Counted from the first letter of the stretch, positions 1 through 12,864 are shown. The stretch: 64,000 bases of DNA from Papaver somniferum (GCF_003573695.1 NW_020650971.1:1054984-1118983); one strand, 5' to 3'. The notes: generated by a model from the sequence alone, not told the origin. A program made the numbers and translations.

Positions 1-1307
1 TTCTTGAAACAATGACTTCAGCGTCATTCTTAACCATACAACTTGTGTAGCACAATTACTAACAGCTATATATTCAGCTTCTGTTGTAGATAAAGCAACA
101 ACTTGTTGCTTCTTTGATGACCAAGAGAAAAATCATGTTCCTAAATGGGATGCATAACCTGAAGTGCTCTTTCTTCCTTCTGCATCTCCAGCCCAATCAC
201 TATCTGTGTAACAAACCAACTTTGGATCTTCTGAAACTGTAAGTTTCAGAAGATACCTAACCTAGTTGTTCCCTTAACATATTTCAAAATAGGTTTTGCA
301 TCTTGTAAGTGAGACTGTCTTGGTGATTCCATGAACCTACTAACTAACCCAACTGCATACATAATATCTGGTCTTGTAGCAGTTAAATATCTGAGACATC
401 CAACAAGACACTTAAAGTCTGTTGAATTCACAAGTTCTCTTGATCCATCTTTTGTCAGTTTCAACCTCTCCTCTACTGGTGTCAAAATTGGATTGCAATT
501 ATCCATCTTGAACATCTTCAGTATTCCATTTGCATATCTCTGCTGATTAATAAAGATACCTCTTTCTGTTTGTTGTACTTCTATACCAAGAAAACATGAC
601 ATTAATCCAAGATCTTTCATTTCAAATTCCTTCACCATATCCTCATTGAATTCATTGATCATCTCTGAGATATTTCCTGTGAATATAAGATCATCCACAT
701 ACAAACAAACTATAATATGATTTCCAAGAGAATCAACTTTCATATACAGTGTATGTTCATATGGACATCTTGTAAAACCTTTCTCAATTAAGTATGAATA
801 TATTATTGTATACCAAGCACGTGGTGCTTGATTTAAACCATACAAAGCTTTATTTAGCTTGTATACTTTATTCTGTTTCTCCTCCATAACATAACATGCT
901 TGTTGTCCAACATAAACTTCTTCTTCAAGTACGTCATTCAAGAATGCACTCTTCACATCCATCTGAAAAATCTTCCAATGTTTCTGAGCAGCTAAAGCGA
1001 TGAACATACGTACTGTATCTAATCTTGCAACTTGTGCAAACACTTTCGAGTAATATATTCCTTGTTTTCCTCTGTATCCCTTAGCAACTAATCTTTCCTT
1101 CAATCTATCTACTTCACCATCTGATTTATACTTAGTCTTGTATACCCACTTAACACCTGTTGCTTTCTTTCCTTGTGGAAGTTCAGTAAGCTCCCATGTA
1201 TTATTCTTCTCAGTAGACTTCAACTCTGCATCCATAGCTTGTATCCACCCTTGTTCTTTAGAAGCTTCTCCATAAGCTACAGGATCACAAATCTCCAAAT
1301 AAAGCAA
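1..1307 (-). pseudogene. Copia reverse transcriptase and RNase H region (broken)
   Basis: An open stretch of 353 codons (1307 down to 246) carries a full Copia-type reverse transcriptase: a WVYKTKY block near the start, MDVKSAFL in the palm, the LYVDDLIFTG active-site box (YVDD), and an SRFMESP connection segment near the end. After a break near position 246 the minus strand continues in another frame into RNase H, with TDSDWAGD, KSTSGY and ALSTTEAEY motifs, and is cut by the window edge. In an intact element this part would copy RNA into DNA and degrade the template. The frame break means this copy cannot make the joined enzyme. Confidence 0.92.
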
Positions 1308-1361
1308 AATTAATTACTTCTTCATCAGTATCATCATCATCTCTTGTTAACACATAATCAT

Positions 1362-2822
1362 TCATGCATGCTGGTATAACAATATTTCTTCTTGGTCTTG
1401 TATTTTCTTCTTGTTGTGGTACAACATTGATTCAACTTCTTCTTGATGTTCTACAATATCATTCTGAGTTCTTACTTCTTCTTCAACTGTAACTGGTACT
1501 GTTCTGACATTTTCTTTTGTTGTTGTAACATTCCAATCCCATTGTGAATCTTCATTAAAAATCACATCTCTGCTAGCAATTACCGGATTATAAACTTGTC
1601 TCATTTGCTTACTGAACTATAACCAACCAGATTACACTTCCCACTCTTATCGTCTAACTTCTTCCTAAGTTCTTTAGGTACACGTGCATATGCAATGCAC
1701 CCAAAAAATTTCAAATGTCTTAGACTTGGTTTTATTCCTCTCCAAGCTTCTTCTGGTGTCTTATTATTCAAGTTATTTGTCGGACATCTGTTAAGTAAAT
1801 ACACTGTTGTATCAACTACATAATCCCAAAAATTCTTAAGTAAATCTTTTGTTCTTCTTATAGTTCTTGCCATCTCCATTATAGTTCTGTTCTTTCTCTC
1901 AGCAACACCATTCTATTGAGGTGTATATCTAGCAGTTAACTGATATAGAATACCATGTTCTTCCATGAAACTATCAACAACAGTATATTTTGTTCCTCTA
2001 TCAGTTCTTAATATCTTGAAGCTCTTACCAATTTGTTTCTCAGCATATGTTTTAAAACTTCTAAAAGCATGAAAAGCATCATTTTTTTTGTTTAAGTAGG
2101 TACACCCAAGCCTTTCTACTAAAATCATCAATGAAAGTTATGATATAGTTATTACCTCCATGTATTATAACTTCAATGGGACCACACAAGTCACTGTGTA
2201 TATATAGTTTCCAAATGTTGTTCGGCTCTTCTTGCTTTCGGAATGGATCTCTGTGCTGCTTACCAAATATACAATTCTCGTATCTTGACTCTGGAAGCTC
2301 TATAACTAGTAGACCTGACACCATCTCCTTCTTAGATAACACTTGTAAACTATTAAAATTTACATGACCCATTCTCTTGTGCCACAACCAATTATCATTA
2401 TGTACATGAGTACTGAAACAACTTTCCTTTTGATGCTGAATATTCAAAGGAAATAATCTGTTTTTGGTCATCTGTACTTTTGTTATCAGTCTTCTTCTTC
2501 TATCTCTAATGAAACAAATACTATTGCAAATGTTCATAGAGTATCCTCTCTCTGAAAATTGCCCCATGCTCAGTAAGTTTTGATGTAAACCTGGTACGTA
2601 AAATACATCCATGATGTATTCCTTTGAACCATTCTTAAGTACAATTCTTCCTTTCCCCATAACTAGAATTATGGAACTATTACCAAACTTCACTGTTGAT
2701 CTTACAGACTCATCAAGATTATCAAATAAGTATTTTCTGCCACACATATGATTTCTACAACCGGTATCTAAGTACCACTTAAGTTGAGGTTGTTCTTCTG
2801 CTGTTTGACAAGCAAGTAGCAT
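1362..2822 (-). pseudogene. Copia protease-integrase region (broken)
   Basis: From 2822 downward the translation shows a retropepsin-type motif (WYLDTGCRNHMCG), then the GAG-pre-integrase zinc region (WHKRMGH followed by YENCIFGKQ). The first Cys of the usual CxxC is replaced by Tyr. The integrase core follows (HSDLCGP and FIDDFSR), then RTDRGTKY with the second acidic residue. The frame shifts in a homopolymer run near 2079-2095, and an in-frame stop sits just after a TPQ motif near 1914-1916. The C-terminal piece (1879-1601) retains typical Copia wording such as LLNRCPTN and FFGCIAYARVP. Decayed, non-functional. Confidence 0.9.
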
Positions 2823-2894
2823 GTTTTCAGATTTCTTTGCTTCTTCTTCTTGATTTTCTGCTATGTGTGCTTTGAAATTTGCTTTGTAATTATT

Positions 2895-3754
2895 TTATGT
2901 TGTCTTCCTAGGATTTGGACAATCAAAAGAAAAATGTCCAAAATATCCACAATTGTAACATTGGAGTTTTGCTTTATCTACTGGTTTTCTTCCCTGATAA
3001 CCTCCGTTATTTGATCTTTCTCCATAATTATATCTTCTCTGATAACCTCCATTGTTAGGTTTTCCTCTAAAGCTAGAATTTCCTTGATTGTTAGTCCATC
3101 TGACTTGGCTTTGTGCTTCTTCTACTGTTTTTGCAGCAGATGTTTTTTCAAGTAATCTTTGTTCATAATCCTGTAATGAACCTAATAACTCACTAAAAGT
3201 CATAGTTGCAGCAGTGTTACACTCTTCTATAGCAGTTACTTTTGCTTCAAACTTCTCAGGTAAGCTTCTTAAAATCTTTTCAACAATTGTTGAATCTTCA
3301 ATAGTATCACCATTAACTTTCATCTCATTTACAAGATTTAATGTTTTTGAGAAGTACTATGATATTGTTTCATATGAATCCATCCGTAACAGTTCATATT
3401 TGCGCTTCAGAGTTTGTAATCTCACTTTCTTGATCTTGTCAGAACCTTTTTAATAGTTAACCAAACCATCCCATGCTGATTTAGCTTGCTTTATATAGAT
3501 AATACTCTATCCATGAGAGATTCATGAATACCCTGATGGAGAATATAGGTTGCTTTAGAGTTATTCTTCATGTTTGTTGTTAAAGAAGTTTGTTGTTCTG
3601 CTATTAAAATAACTCCTTCTGCTGGTTCAACATGACCATCTTTCACAACATCCCATACCTATTGGTATATGAAAATATTTTCCATATGTAACCTCCAGTG
3701 TTCAGAGTTTTTATCTTCAAACACCGACACTTTAATAGAACTTAAACTTGTCAT
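2895..3754 (-). pseudogene. Copia gag (nucleocapsid with CCHC knuckle), degraded N-terminus
   Basis: The clean part, 3323 down to 2895, contains an LRSLPEKFEAKV helix region typical of the UBN2/Copia gag family, a basic Asn/Gly/Arg-rich linker, and one zinc knuckle, CYNCGYFGHFSFDC (CX2CX4HX4C). Upstream to about 3754 the minus strand still encodes gag-like text (an ATG at 3754, then FEDKNSEHW), but in interrupted frames. In a live element this protein forms the cytoplasmic particle and binds the RNA. Confidence 0.82.
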
Positions 3755-3803
3755 TTTCTTAACTCAAAAACTCATACCCACAACCCTAGAATCTGACACC
3801 AGA

Positions 3804-4258
3804 TGTAGAAAATCCGATATCAAAGACTTAACAAAGAACACAAGACAAGATACTCAAACAATACTTCTCTATTCGATGCAATTCAAACTCATGGCTCAAC
3901 AGCCTATATATACTATTTAACAGACTTGACGACTAAGAAAACACTTTCCTAATATAACTCAAACTCTAAACATAGAATTCTCCTAGAAACTCAAAACTCT
4001 AAACAAATTCCTAAGCCAAACAAATTCCTCAATAATAAAGTTTCATAATACTGTTACCTTCCAAATATAAACCAGTTTCCTAAAAGTGGCACCTTCCATA
4101 TATTGTCCAGTTTCCTAAAACTGGCACCTTCTATATACCATATATGACACACCGTGTTAAATGTAGCATACTATCTTGGTTTAACCTTCAACAAACCTTG
4201 TCCTATAAATGGTTTCTTGTATCTTATTTTGTTAGGCTAAGCTCATAGATTTCTAACA
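3804..4258 (-). repeat. Copia 5' LTR
   Basis: This 455-bp segment begins TGTAGAAAA and ends TTCTAACA on the plus strand. On the element's own (minus) strand it runs TGTTAGAA to TTTCTACA, giving the canonical TG...CA ends. It lies directly upstream of the primer-binding region and gag of the minus-strand element. Only one LTR is present, so age cannot be estimated from LTR divergence. Confidence 0.82.
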
Positions 4259-4402
4259 AACATATTGTTGATGCCCTCTTATTGTCTCAATAAAAACAAT
4301 TTCTTACCCAACTCCTTGTGTTAGTTATCAAAATTGTACATTTCATCGCCAATAGACATAAAACTCGCATAGTCGCATGAAATTCATTTCCGAGAGGCCT
4401 TA

Positions 4403-4778
4403 GCGAATCTCCAATGGAATATGGGTTTTAAAAAAGTATTGATTCCACCTAGGATTTTACAAACTCTTAACAACAAAAACCTCTCCAGTGGTGGCTGGAT
4501 AATCAAAATTTAATATGACGTGGAAGTTTGAGTTTGGAGGAGAGTATGAGTTTTTGGAGACTCTCATCCATACCCACGTCATCAATTTTTTATTATTTGA
4601 ATTAATTTTTTAGATTTTGTTTCTGTAAATAAGAGACATGTATATCAGAATAGATTTGAATACAACTACCACTGGAGATGCTTATCAAAACAAGATTTGT
4701 ATTTGGATTTTATGTTATTAAATACCTTTTTTTAGGTCTCCACATATGATAAATACTCATACTCCATTGGATATGCTC
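4403..4778. mobile_element. MITE, probably PIF/Harbinger type, with TTA duplication
   Basis: The ends are imperfect inverted repeats: GCGAATCTCCAATGGAATATG at the left, and at the right the complement of GAGCATATCCAATGGAGTATG (first 20 bases compared). TTA flanks both sides (4400-4402 and 4779-4781), the target duplication expected of PIF/Harbinger elements. It is 376 bp long, AT-rich and has no coding capacity. Family assignment rests on TSD size and is tentative. Confidence 0.6.
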
Positions 4779-4866
4779 TTAGAATCCAGAATCAAGGATC
4801 TGTGACTGGTTGGTTAATCGCCTTCACATTAACAGTATGACCATACTAAAGGGACCCACTGGATCC

Positions 4867-4934
4867 ATACACTAAAAAGAAAAGAGAAGGCTCAGAAAGG
4901 ATACACTAAAAAGAAAAGAGAAGGCTCGGAAAGG
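4867..4934. repeat. 34-bp tandem duplication
   Basis: Two adjacent 34-bp units (4867-4900 and 4901-4934) begin ATACACTAAAAAGAAAAGAG and differ at one base. The flanking spacer (4935-5184) has no recognisable gene. Confidence 0.9.
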
Positions 4935-5189
4935 AAATACACTTTTCACATTTCCTCTAAACAACTCCCTCCTATGAGCTTCTCTACACCAAAACTCTGC
5001 ACGGAACATTCAAACGTTCAAATGGACTACGTAAATAACATACAGATACAATTATACACCAAATGAAATCCACTGCTTTTCTTATAGGGTGAAGCCTATT
5101 TTTTATGTGTCTGTGTGACTTTTGTCTTGTTCCAAATAATGGTCTGTGCAGAACGATACTTTCTACACAATGCAAATACTAAGACAACC

Positions 5190-5656
5190 GTAGGAGTGAA
5201 ATATCGCACATTCATTATGTACGTGAAGTACAGGTCATATAACATAAGCGAAGATTATCGCACATAGTAAAATTGAGATGACGTATTTGATGATGTCAGC
5301 ATAATCACGAGTAAAGTGTGAAGATCTGTGCGAAGTGTAAAGTGTGCGAAGTTGAGCGAATGTACGTGAGCAATTGTAACGCACAGTAATTCCGAAACTA
5401 GGGGATCTATTAGTTGTCATCCACTATGTAAAATCCTACAAGGGAAGGGCTATCATATATTGGGAGAGATCTCTTAGAGTGTGTTAGACAAGAAATTAGG
5501 AGAGAGAAAGTTTATTTGGAGAGCAAGTTAAGCCTTTGTATTATCTTGTACCCAATTTAAGATCTTAATGAGTAAATGAATGATTTTCATCATGATTTCT
5601 TAGTGTATAGTTTGGATTCTTGTATGGATGTGGTTGTAGGATTTCCTGCAACTACA
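5190..5656 (+). repeat. 5' LTR of the 5190-17549 element
   Basis: Matches 17079-17549 along its full length. The first base is C instead of T (CGTAGG against TGTAGG), so the usual TG terminus is mutated. It ends CAACTACA. The partner LTR has a TATATAAAG box near 17327-17335, but this copy reads CCTACAAGGG at the same place and has lost it, so promoter function here is doubtful. Confidence 0.95.
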
Positions 5657-5826
5657 TTTTGGCGCTAGAAACAGGGACGAGTTATATACCCTGTTGGTGA
5701 ATTCATTTAGAAATCAAGTCTACAGAATTTTATATCTAACATTTTTCTTTAAACAATTGAGATTTTCATCATTAGAACCTTTCAATTTTTTTAAAGTAGT
5801 CTTTCATTTGTTAATACAAAAAAGTG

Positions 5827-8800
5827 ATGATGGTACGAATCGGATCTACTGCTGAACGAACGGCGACAGCTAGGAGGAGTAAAAGAATTGCTGAAAGAAG
5901 AGGAGGTGCAATTCCTGAACAACCAGAGGTAGGAGAAATAGAAAATCAAAGAAATGCAACTCCAATTGGACCTCAGCGTACAAAAGAGTAGAACAATGAT
6001 ATTGATTATGATCAAGTGACTATTCATACCGGGCGAACGAATTCTACCGAAGAAGAGGAACAAAGAACTGGAGATGCAAGAAGGATTGAAGGAAATGAAG
6101 AAAATATGACAATTGCAGAACTTAGACAAAGATTGATTGCACAACGGAGAAGAGAAGAGGAAGAACGTGCGAACTTGATACGTCAAAATGATGATCTAAG
6201 AGAAGAGAACCTCATATTGCAAGAACATAGATCAAGATATAGGACAAGCAGAAGTTCATCAAGACGAAGTCAATCTAATCAAAGAGATGCTAGGCGAGAG
6301 CAACCTTTAGGTAATATTGATGAGAACTTACAAGTAGGTGATAATTTACAAGATCAACGCGATGAGAGACGTATAGAATATAATCGATACGAGCAACCAC
6401 ATGAGCATCATCACCAACAAGAAGATCAAAGGAACAATAGACGTCAAAATGCAGGCGAACGATATCGCACAAACTATGAGTCAGATAATGATGAAGAAAA
6501 TGATCCATAACAAGCAAGAATCTTTTTGCATGGTAGAGAAATATTGAGAGATCAATATGCACACGAAGAAGAGGATGAACGAAATAATGTTATTCATGAA
6601 CGTATGAGAGATGAAAGAGAAAGGCGTCGGAGAAGAAGAGAAGAAGCTGAAGAAAGAGAGATACAAGAGGCCATGCGACAGAATCATCATGAGAATATAT
6701 TGAGGAAAGAGATATTAAAAAGGCCTATGCGACAGAACTTAGATCAAACTATGATGAAGAAATTCTTAAAGAAATGGCAGAACTAAGAGAAATGATGACT
6801 GCGCGAAGAAATGGTGGAAGGAGACAGTTAGAGGAAGCAGTAGAGGAAGCTGGGAAAACACCCTTTTCAAGGAAAATTCAAAGCGCAATAATAGCACCAA
6901 AATGCAATTCACCATTATTCACAAGTATATTTGATGGAAGCACATGTGCAGTACAACATATAAAAGCTTACAGTCGATCTCTGTTGCAATGGGAAGAGAA
7001 TGATGCGGTGTTGTGTAAGTATTTACCTGCAAGCTTGACAGGGGAAGCTTTGCAGTGGTTTGAAGGGTTACCAGTAGGGACCATTAGATCATTTCTTTAT
7101 TTACAGAACGTCTTTTTGGGAAAATATATCAGTAATAATATGTCAAGACCAGGGATTGAGACGGCCTTTGGACTTCGCATAAGGATCAATGAGAGTTAGC
7201 GTCATCTAACCACGCGTTGGAGGACCATGTATAGTGAAATGGCAAGACGAGTGGATGAACGAAATCTTATACTAGATTTTATCAGTGCTCTTTTTCCTAC
7301 AGACTTATTATATACACAGATTTTCAGGATAAAATACACCATAACATTGTCGGAGTTGCGCGAATTTCAAGAGGAGTATATAACACTTGAGGAGAAGCAG
7401 AGAGATATGGAGTCTTACCCAGTTGTGATACCTAACGCGAATAATGGGCACGCAAATTTACTCCCAAGAATGACAAATGCTGTTGCGAGTACATCTCAAG
7501 GAAGTCAGGGAAAGAACATTAAGGAGGTGGAACAAAAGCTGGTATCCATGGGTAGCGCAGATCAAGAAGAATTAGAAAGAGAATATAAAGAAAAACAATT
7601 TCAAAATCGTGGAGTAAATAATAAGATTCAAAGAATGGATAACCCTCCAGAAGACTGTAGAGGACAACAACCATATTATAACAGAAGAAAAGGAACTGGA
7701 AAGGTGGTCTGGGAATAGATAAACTTGCCAAAGTTGAATACTACATTAGACAAAATCTGGGAAGTTGTTATATTAATAGAAGAAATTCCTGAACCACATA
7801 ATGTAGGAGATGATCCACCACCAGGGAGAAGGAACAAATAATTTTGTGTATATCATCGCTTTCATGGTCACACAACAAGTAATTGTAGAAATGTGAGGAA
7901 AATCATACTACGAATGATTGAGCAAGGAAAACTGGATCACTTCTTAGTACAGCAGCCAAAGAATTTACCACCACCACCACCAGGAGGAAATGCATATGGT
8001 ACGGAGAAAGGAAAGAATACATATGTAATCGAAGTTGGTGCGAAGGCGAAGAACCTATACTGTAAATAAATTACACATTCGTTCAAGAATATCGAAGACT
8101 TTCATGATAACATCTTAAGTCGGGTGCATGCGAGATACAACGATGGAAGAGAAATCTTTAACCTTGTGAAGGTATCACCATTAAAGGATTGGCAAAAGCA
8201 GACTATTTCGTTTAGTGCGGAAGAAATACCAGGAGCAGGAGAACCACATGAATGTCCACTAGTGGTGAGGTTAGGGACTAATCTGAAAGCAAAAGTAGAG
8301 GATGATGAAGAAGATGAAGCGAATACTTGGGCTATAAATAGAATACTCATAGATCCTGGGAGTTTTGTTGATATCATCTTTTATCATACATACAATACTA
8401 TGGGTGGAAGAGATGAGGAATTAATTCCTTCAACTTATAAAATTTACGGCTTTAACGGTGCTGCGAATAAGCCAAAAGGAGAAGTGGCAATGCGAATTCC
8501 TCTACAAAGTCTTCCAACAGAGATTGTATTCTGCATTGCTGATGTTGAGTCACCTTATAGTGCTTTGATTGTATTCTGCATAATATCTTGGGTGTGGCTT
8601 CGACATTCCATCAATGCATAAAGTTTCCTTTACCTCAAGGTATTGACATAATAAGAGGAGATACAAATGAAGGTAGAAGCTGTCAGGAAATTGACATTGA
8701 TAAATGTGAAGAGCGAGACAAACGCAGAAATTGGAAGAAGCATGCCAAAGATAGTCAAAGAGGTAAAAGATTAATGGTGGATGTAGTGTCTAAAATTGGA

Positions 8801-8857
8801 AAAACAGAAAAGCAGGATACTGAAGCAAAATCTCCTGCGAATAATAACACCAAATGA
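5827..8857 (+). pseudogene. gag-protease of the Ty3-like element (broken)
   Basis: Starting at the ATG at 5827, the reading runs through a charged, Arg/Glu-rich N-terminal extension. In-frame stops fall at 5989, 6508 and 6784, followed by a shift to a second frame from 6774. A retrotransposon gag domain follows (FDGSTCAVQHIKAYSRSL, then LTGEALQWFEGLP), with further stops at 7197 and 7716. A knuckle-like FCVYHRFHGHTTSNC lies near 7842-7886. From about 8070 an aspartic protease region carries ILIDPGSFVDIIF, where the catalytic triad reads Asp-Pro-Gly rather than Asp-Ser/Thr-Gly. Near 8565-8590 a short duplication of GATTGTATTCTGCAT disrupts the protease end. All pieces are recognisable but none could give an intact product. 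Confidence 0.85.
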
Positions 8858-9946
8858 ACCAGAAAGATTACTTCTAAAGAAGGAGAACGAAAGCAGAGGC
8901 ATAAGTTGTGTTTTTAGGAAAAAAATGAAGCGTGCGATAATTCTCGCACAGAGGAGATCGAAGAAGTCATGCGAAATAATGTTCTGAGAAGCATCAACAA
9001 ACTTAAAGAGATGAAAAAGATGAAAGGAGCAAGTAAATAGTATGAAAAGCGCAAATGTTTTTCTTCATGAGTAAGAAATTAATAAGAATTCAATGTACTA
9101 GAGTTGTATAACTCAAGTACAAGAATAGCATGAAAAATTCTATTTTAAATATGATGATATCATATCAAGAGAAGGCAAATGTATGTCCTAATAATAAGAC
9201 CTTAATAGAAGGCAACAAAAATAAAAAATCTAACTAGGGAGGCCAGGCATCCGAATGTGGCGTGCAACCTAGTTCACATAAATGCAAGAGGAAAAAAGTA
9301 AGACCTATCGCACGTCATAATCGGGGAAAACCTGGTAAGCATGACTCAAGGGAAAGCTACATCGACCCTGTAACTTGAGTCATGGAGATTTGGGGTGAGA
9401 AAAACGAAAATTCCCATCCAGGAGAGACAGTTAAATCGAAAGATTTGGGTAATAAGCTCTTTCCTAAGGAGTGCAGAAACTCGATCAGGGCGCCGAGGTA
9501 CACGGTTGAGTCAAGAGTGCCCGGGGCGTATGGAGCGTACCTTGTCACTCTTGACAAGTCATGACTATGATGCACTCGGTCCGAAGATACCCCACTTAGG
9601 GTGCAGTCTCGTAACCATAAACCCTATCGGTGGAGGTATAAGAGACTACGAAATCAACTGGTTGTTGTATTACCGGATGGGAGGATCCAACCTTAACCCG
9701 GTAGAGATGAGCTTCCTTGAAGGGGCAACCAGGGGAATATTAGGACGACACCCTCCATTAGGAAGCTGAATTGTGTCAAAAGATGTAAATGTCATGAGGC
9801 TTTTTACTCATGGGAGTATAAAGGCATGTCATATTTACGCACATAAGAGACCTGAAGAGGTAATAATACAAGAAAAACATAAGGCGAGATGAATGGGTCG
9901 ATACACTACAGGGTAAAGACGTCCTGCAATTTCGTCGCACAAGAAC
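8858..9946. other. Non-coding spacer of the Ty3-like element, no pol
   Basis: Where reverse transcriptase would be expected after protease, I see no RT, RNase H or integrase motif in any frame. Open stretches around 9357-9769 overlap on both strands and resemble nothing I know. The spacer ends at the AGAAC target site (9942-9946) of the nested element. Confidence 0.6.
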
Positions 9947-12864
9947 TGTAACACCCTGTGTTTTTAGTATGGCGCATGCTAAAAGATGCGACGTGGCCTA
10001 AGATGAAGCTTCATCTAAAGCTTCTGTTGCGTAGTACGCGGTATATTGGCTTAAGGCCAATGTCGCGCCAAAATGGCGCATTATGTTCGGCATTTGGCCA
10101 AGGGTCAATATTGCATCATCATGATGCATTAGGCCGGATGGGTAGGTCGCCTTGAGCTTGCAGCGTAATAGTTTCGCATTACGAAAGTTATTGGCCTAGA
10201 GACAATATCGCACAATCATTGTGCATCAGGCCAGAGAGGGCTGGCCGAACGAGTGTTGCGCAATAATTGTACGAAATCATTGCGAATGAACACAATCATT
10301 GCGAAGTAACGCAATCATTGGGATGAACAGTGAAGCAAGCATGTCAATTTTCTCCCCTAAACATACTTTTAGAAATTCCATTATGACATATATAGGGAGG
10401 GGTACTTAGTTGAAGGTGCATATGCGGACTATGTACCAAGTAAGCTTCATAGCTTAGCCGGAAGAGTATAAATGATGCCTAAGGATCATTTATAGCTGCG
10501 TAGCCTTGCGAAGAGGACATTTGATGCTTAGGTATCACTATGCCATGTCGCAGACCCGATGATGCATAATCATTGTGCATCTTGATGGAATGTCCTACAG
10601 ACCAGGGTATTACCATTTTTGTCAGGTTACGGCCTTGCAAACGAGTTTGTTAAGCCTATGTCCCTTCGTGGATGAACTACGGTCTGTGCTTGATCCCTTT
10701 AGAGTAGGGAAGGTGATAGACACATTTTTTTGTCTAATTTGTCTCGATTTTATATATTGATAGTTCTCATTTTTGTACTTATTATGGTGTTTTATGTGTG
10801 TGTAGGTGTTTTTGGAGAAATAAGCTTTTGCGGCGAAATTGGCTCAAAACGTGGCATTTGAACCTCCATAGAAGACGTACCAGTGACATCCCAGAAATAC
10901 CCCGGAGGAACCCCGAGAAAAGTGTTGAAAACATCCCAGAAAAATTACTAAACGCACCCAAGGGACAAGTGTTATACGGACTCCAGAAGCGGATAAGGGG
11001 CGACCACTGGATAAGGGGTAACCTTTCCCCTTCACGTTCAAAAACTGAAATTGGCGGGGAAAAAATGGCAGCAACGAGAGAAACTTGGTTCGAATTTCTC
11101 GGCTGTTTTAGAGAGATTCAATCGCTGGAATTTGTTGGGGTGGACGTGATTAAGCATAACAGGCTTGGTATGGGCGCTGGAGCGGATTGAATTGGGCTAG
11201 AAATCGATTTGGAGCAAAACAGAGGTGGAGTTATACACGGGACCCTATTGAGATAATTTTTGGAAGTTCTAAAGAGACTAAATACCTAAAAATCTTTCCA
11301 AAGATACATATCTATCTAAGGAAGAGTTTGAGACAATCGGGAAAGCTCAGAAACGCGTAGAGAAGAGTTTGGAAAGTGGAGAAGTCCGAGACTTTCTGCC
11401 GAAGTAAAGAGAGAATTAAATCGAGTATTAGGGTTCCTGTTGGCTATAAAAAGGTTGCTTCAAGTCACAGAGAGGGGCAGACAACTCTAAGAGAGGTTTA
11501 GAAGAGAACAGAGAGCAAAAATCACGAGTTGCAGGAAAGTTGTTCTGCTGGTGCTGCTGAAGAACACGAAGAACATCAACCCACGCCCAACTGTCGCAGA
11601 ACACTGTCGTTGTTATACAACACTTCGCTTCTATCGTTGTTGTAGCAGACTTATTCCTTTTGTTTCTTTTGTAACAGTCGATCTGCAACACATATAAACG
11701 TTGTGATTGAACTGTTTTACTCCCTTTGAGTCTCTTCACCTTTGAAAACACCTTTTGAGCAATGGAAAAATATTTTGAACCTGTTTTTGATATGAGGAGC
11801 TAAACCCCATTGCTGAGGCGATAGAGGAAGCTATTTTTCCAATAAAGAGTGGTATTTTCTATTTATCTTATTAATTACAATTATTTATATGATTATTTGC
11901 CTTGTTTGAGAATTGTTTTAATGATTTTTATTCAACAATTGTGATTTCCGTTGATGGTATATGCTTGGACTTAGGTTTTTGATATCCCATGCTTCTGATT
12001 TACACTTGTTATTTTAAAAATCTACTTGTTGCAACATCTTAGAATCAAATTAAACGAAAAAATTGAATAAATATAGATATTGGATTTAAATCACTTTGAA
12101 CTTGGAAAATAGTGGAATCTTAGCCCCAGTGTTCTTTTAATATTGATAACAACATCATCTTTGTTTGAATTTTCTATTTTTGTTTTAGAATTTAAGTCTA
12201 TATTTTATCCTTCGCAAGTCTGAGAATCGAACCACTTTTATCACTATCTACAATCACATCAGAAGGGTACGTAGGCAGCCCCAATGAGTTGCAGCATTGC
12301 CGATCCAACACTTTTTCGCTCATATCATCTAATTGTGACATGATTGCAGCAGATTGGCCTCTCATATCATCTGGCTGGTAGCTCGACGCAAGAAATGATA
12401 GCGGCCAAGCTTGATGAGGCTTAGTTGCATTCCATCAAGTGGATGCTCATACTTCCTATCAAGATACGTAGAGTTGGTAAACGAGATAAGGTAGGGAATG
12501 ACAAGGGATTGGTGTGGCCTATGCCAAATTCCAAGGCTCACGCCTGGACAAGACTCGGCGGTATGACGGTTGCTCAGATAGATATGAAATTCAGTGATGA
12601 ATTCCCCATGTAGAGGCAAGCCAGTGATGCATGCAATGTGCATTATCCTTGGCCTTATGGCCTTACACCCTTTTGCAGACAAGGGTATGTTTGGAATGGT
12701 GTGGAAGCTAAGTTAGCTGCATCATGCTCCACGAGCATGCTTGTAAGAAAAGATGTATGTGCATTTTAGATTTGAGGCCCGGATCGGAGCTTCATCATGG
12801 CGCACCGGGGGAGTTGCGGCTTGCGGGGCAACGCGCCAAAGGCGTAATTTCCCGGTCTGTCACA
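9947..12864 (+). repeat. 5' LTR of the nested element, split by a solo LTR
   Basis: It runs from TGTAACACCC to CTGTCACA. Removing the 1548-bp solo LTR and one 5-bp TSD copy leaves about 1365 bp. Its last 270 bp or so (from about 12595) match 13369-13640 with scattered differences. The primer-binding site TGGTATCAGAGC begins at 12867, three bases after the LTR end. Confidence 0.87.
10714..12261 (+). mobile_element. Solo LTR, third nesting level
   Basis: A 1548-bp segment starting TGATAGACAC and ending CACATCA is flanked by GAAGG on both sides (10709-10713 and 12262-12266). Joining the flanks restores AAGGGTACGTAGGCAGCC, a continuous LTR motif, which supports a clean insertion. No internal region or second LTR is present, so this is a solo LTR left by recombination. 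Orientation is assigned from the TG...CA ends only. Confidence 0.88.

Larger units (their letters stand above)
1..4258 (-). mobile_element. Ty1/Copia LTR retrotransposon, partial and decayed
   Basis: Read on the minus strand the order is LTR (3804-4258), primer-binding region, gag with a CCHC knuckle, protease, integrase, reverse transcriptase and RNase H. This gag-PR-INT-RT-RH order defines Ty1/Copia. The element runs off the left edge in RNase H, so its 3' LTR is outside the window. Several stops and frameshifts break the polyprotein, so this copy is not autonomous. Just inside the LTR the minus strand reads TGGTGTCAGATTCTAGG, similar to the TGGTATCAGAGC initiator-Met primer site usual in Copia elements. 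Confidence 0.93.

Noticed and set aside
5791..6186. 131-codon minus-strand ORF, Ser/Phe-rich
   Set aside because: It is the shadow of the Glu/Arg-rich gag extension on the plus strand.
9357..9769. Overlapping ORFs on both strands after the protease remnant
   Set aside because: There is no known domain, three frames are open at once, and the sequence lies in the spacer of a decayed element.
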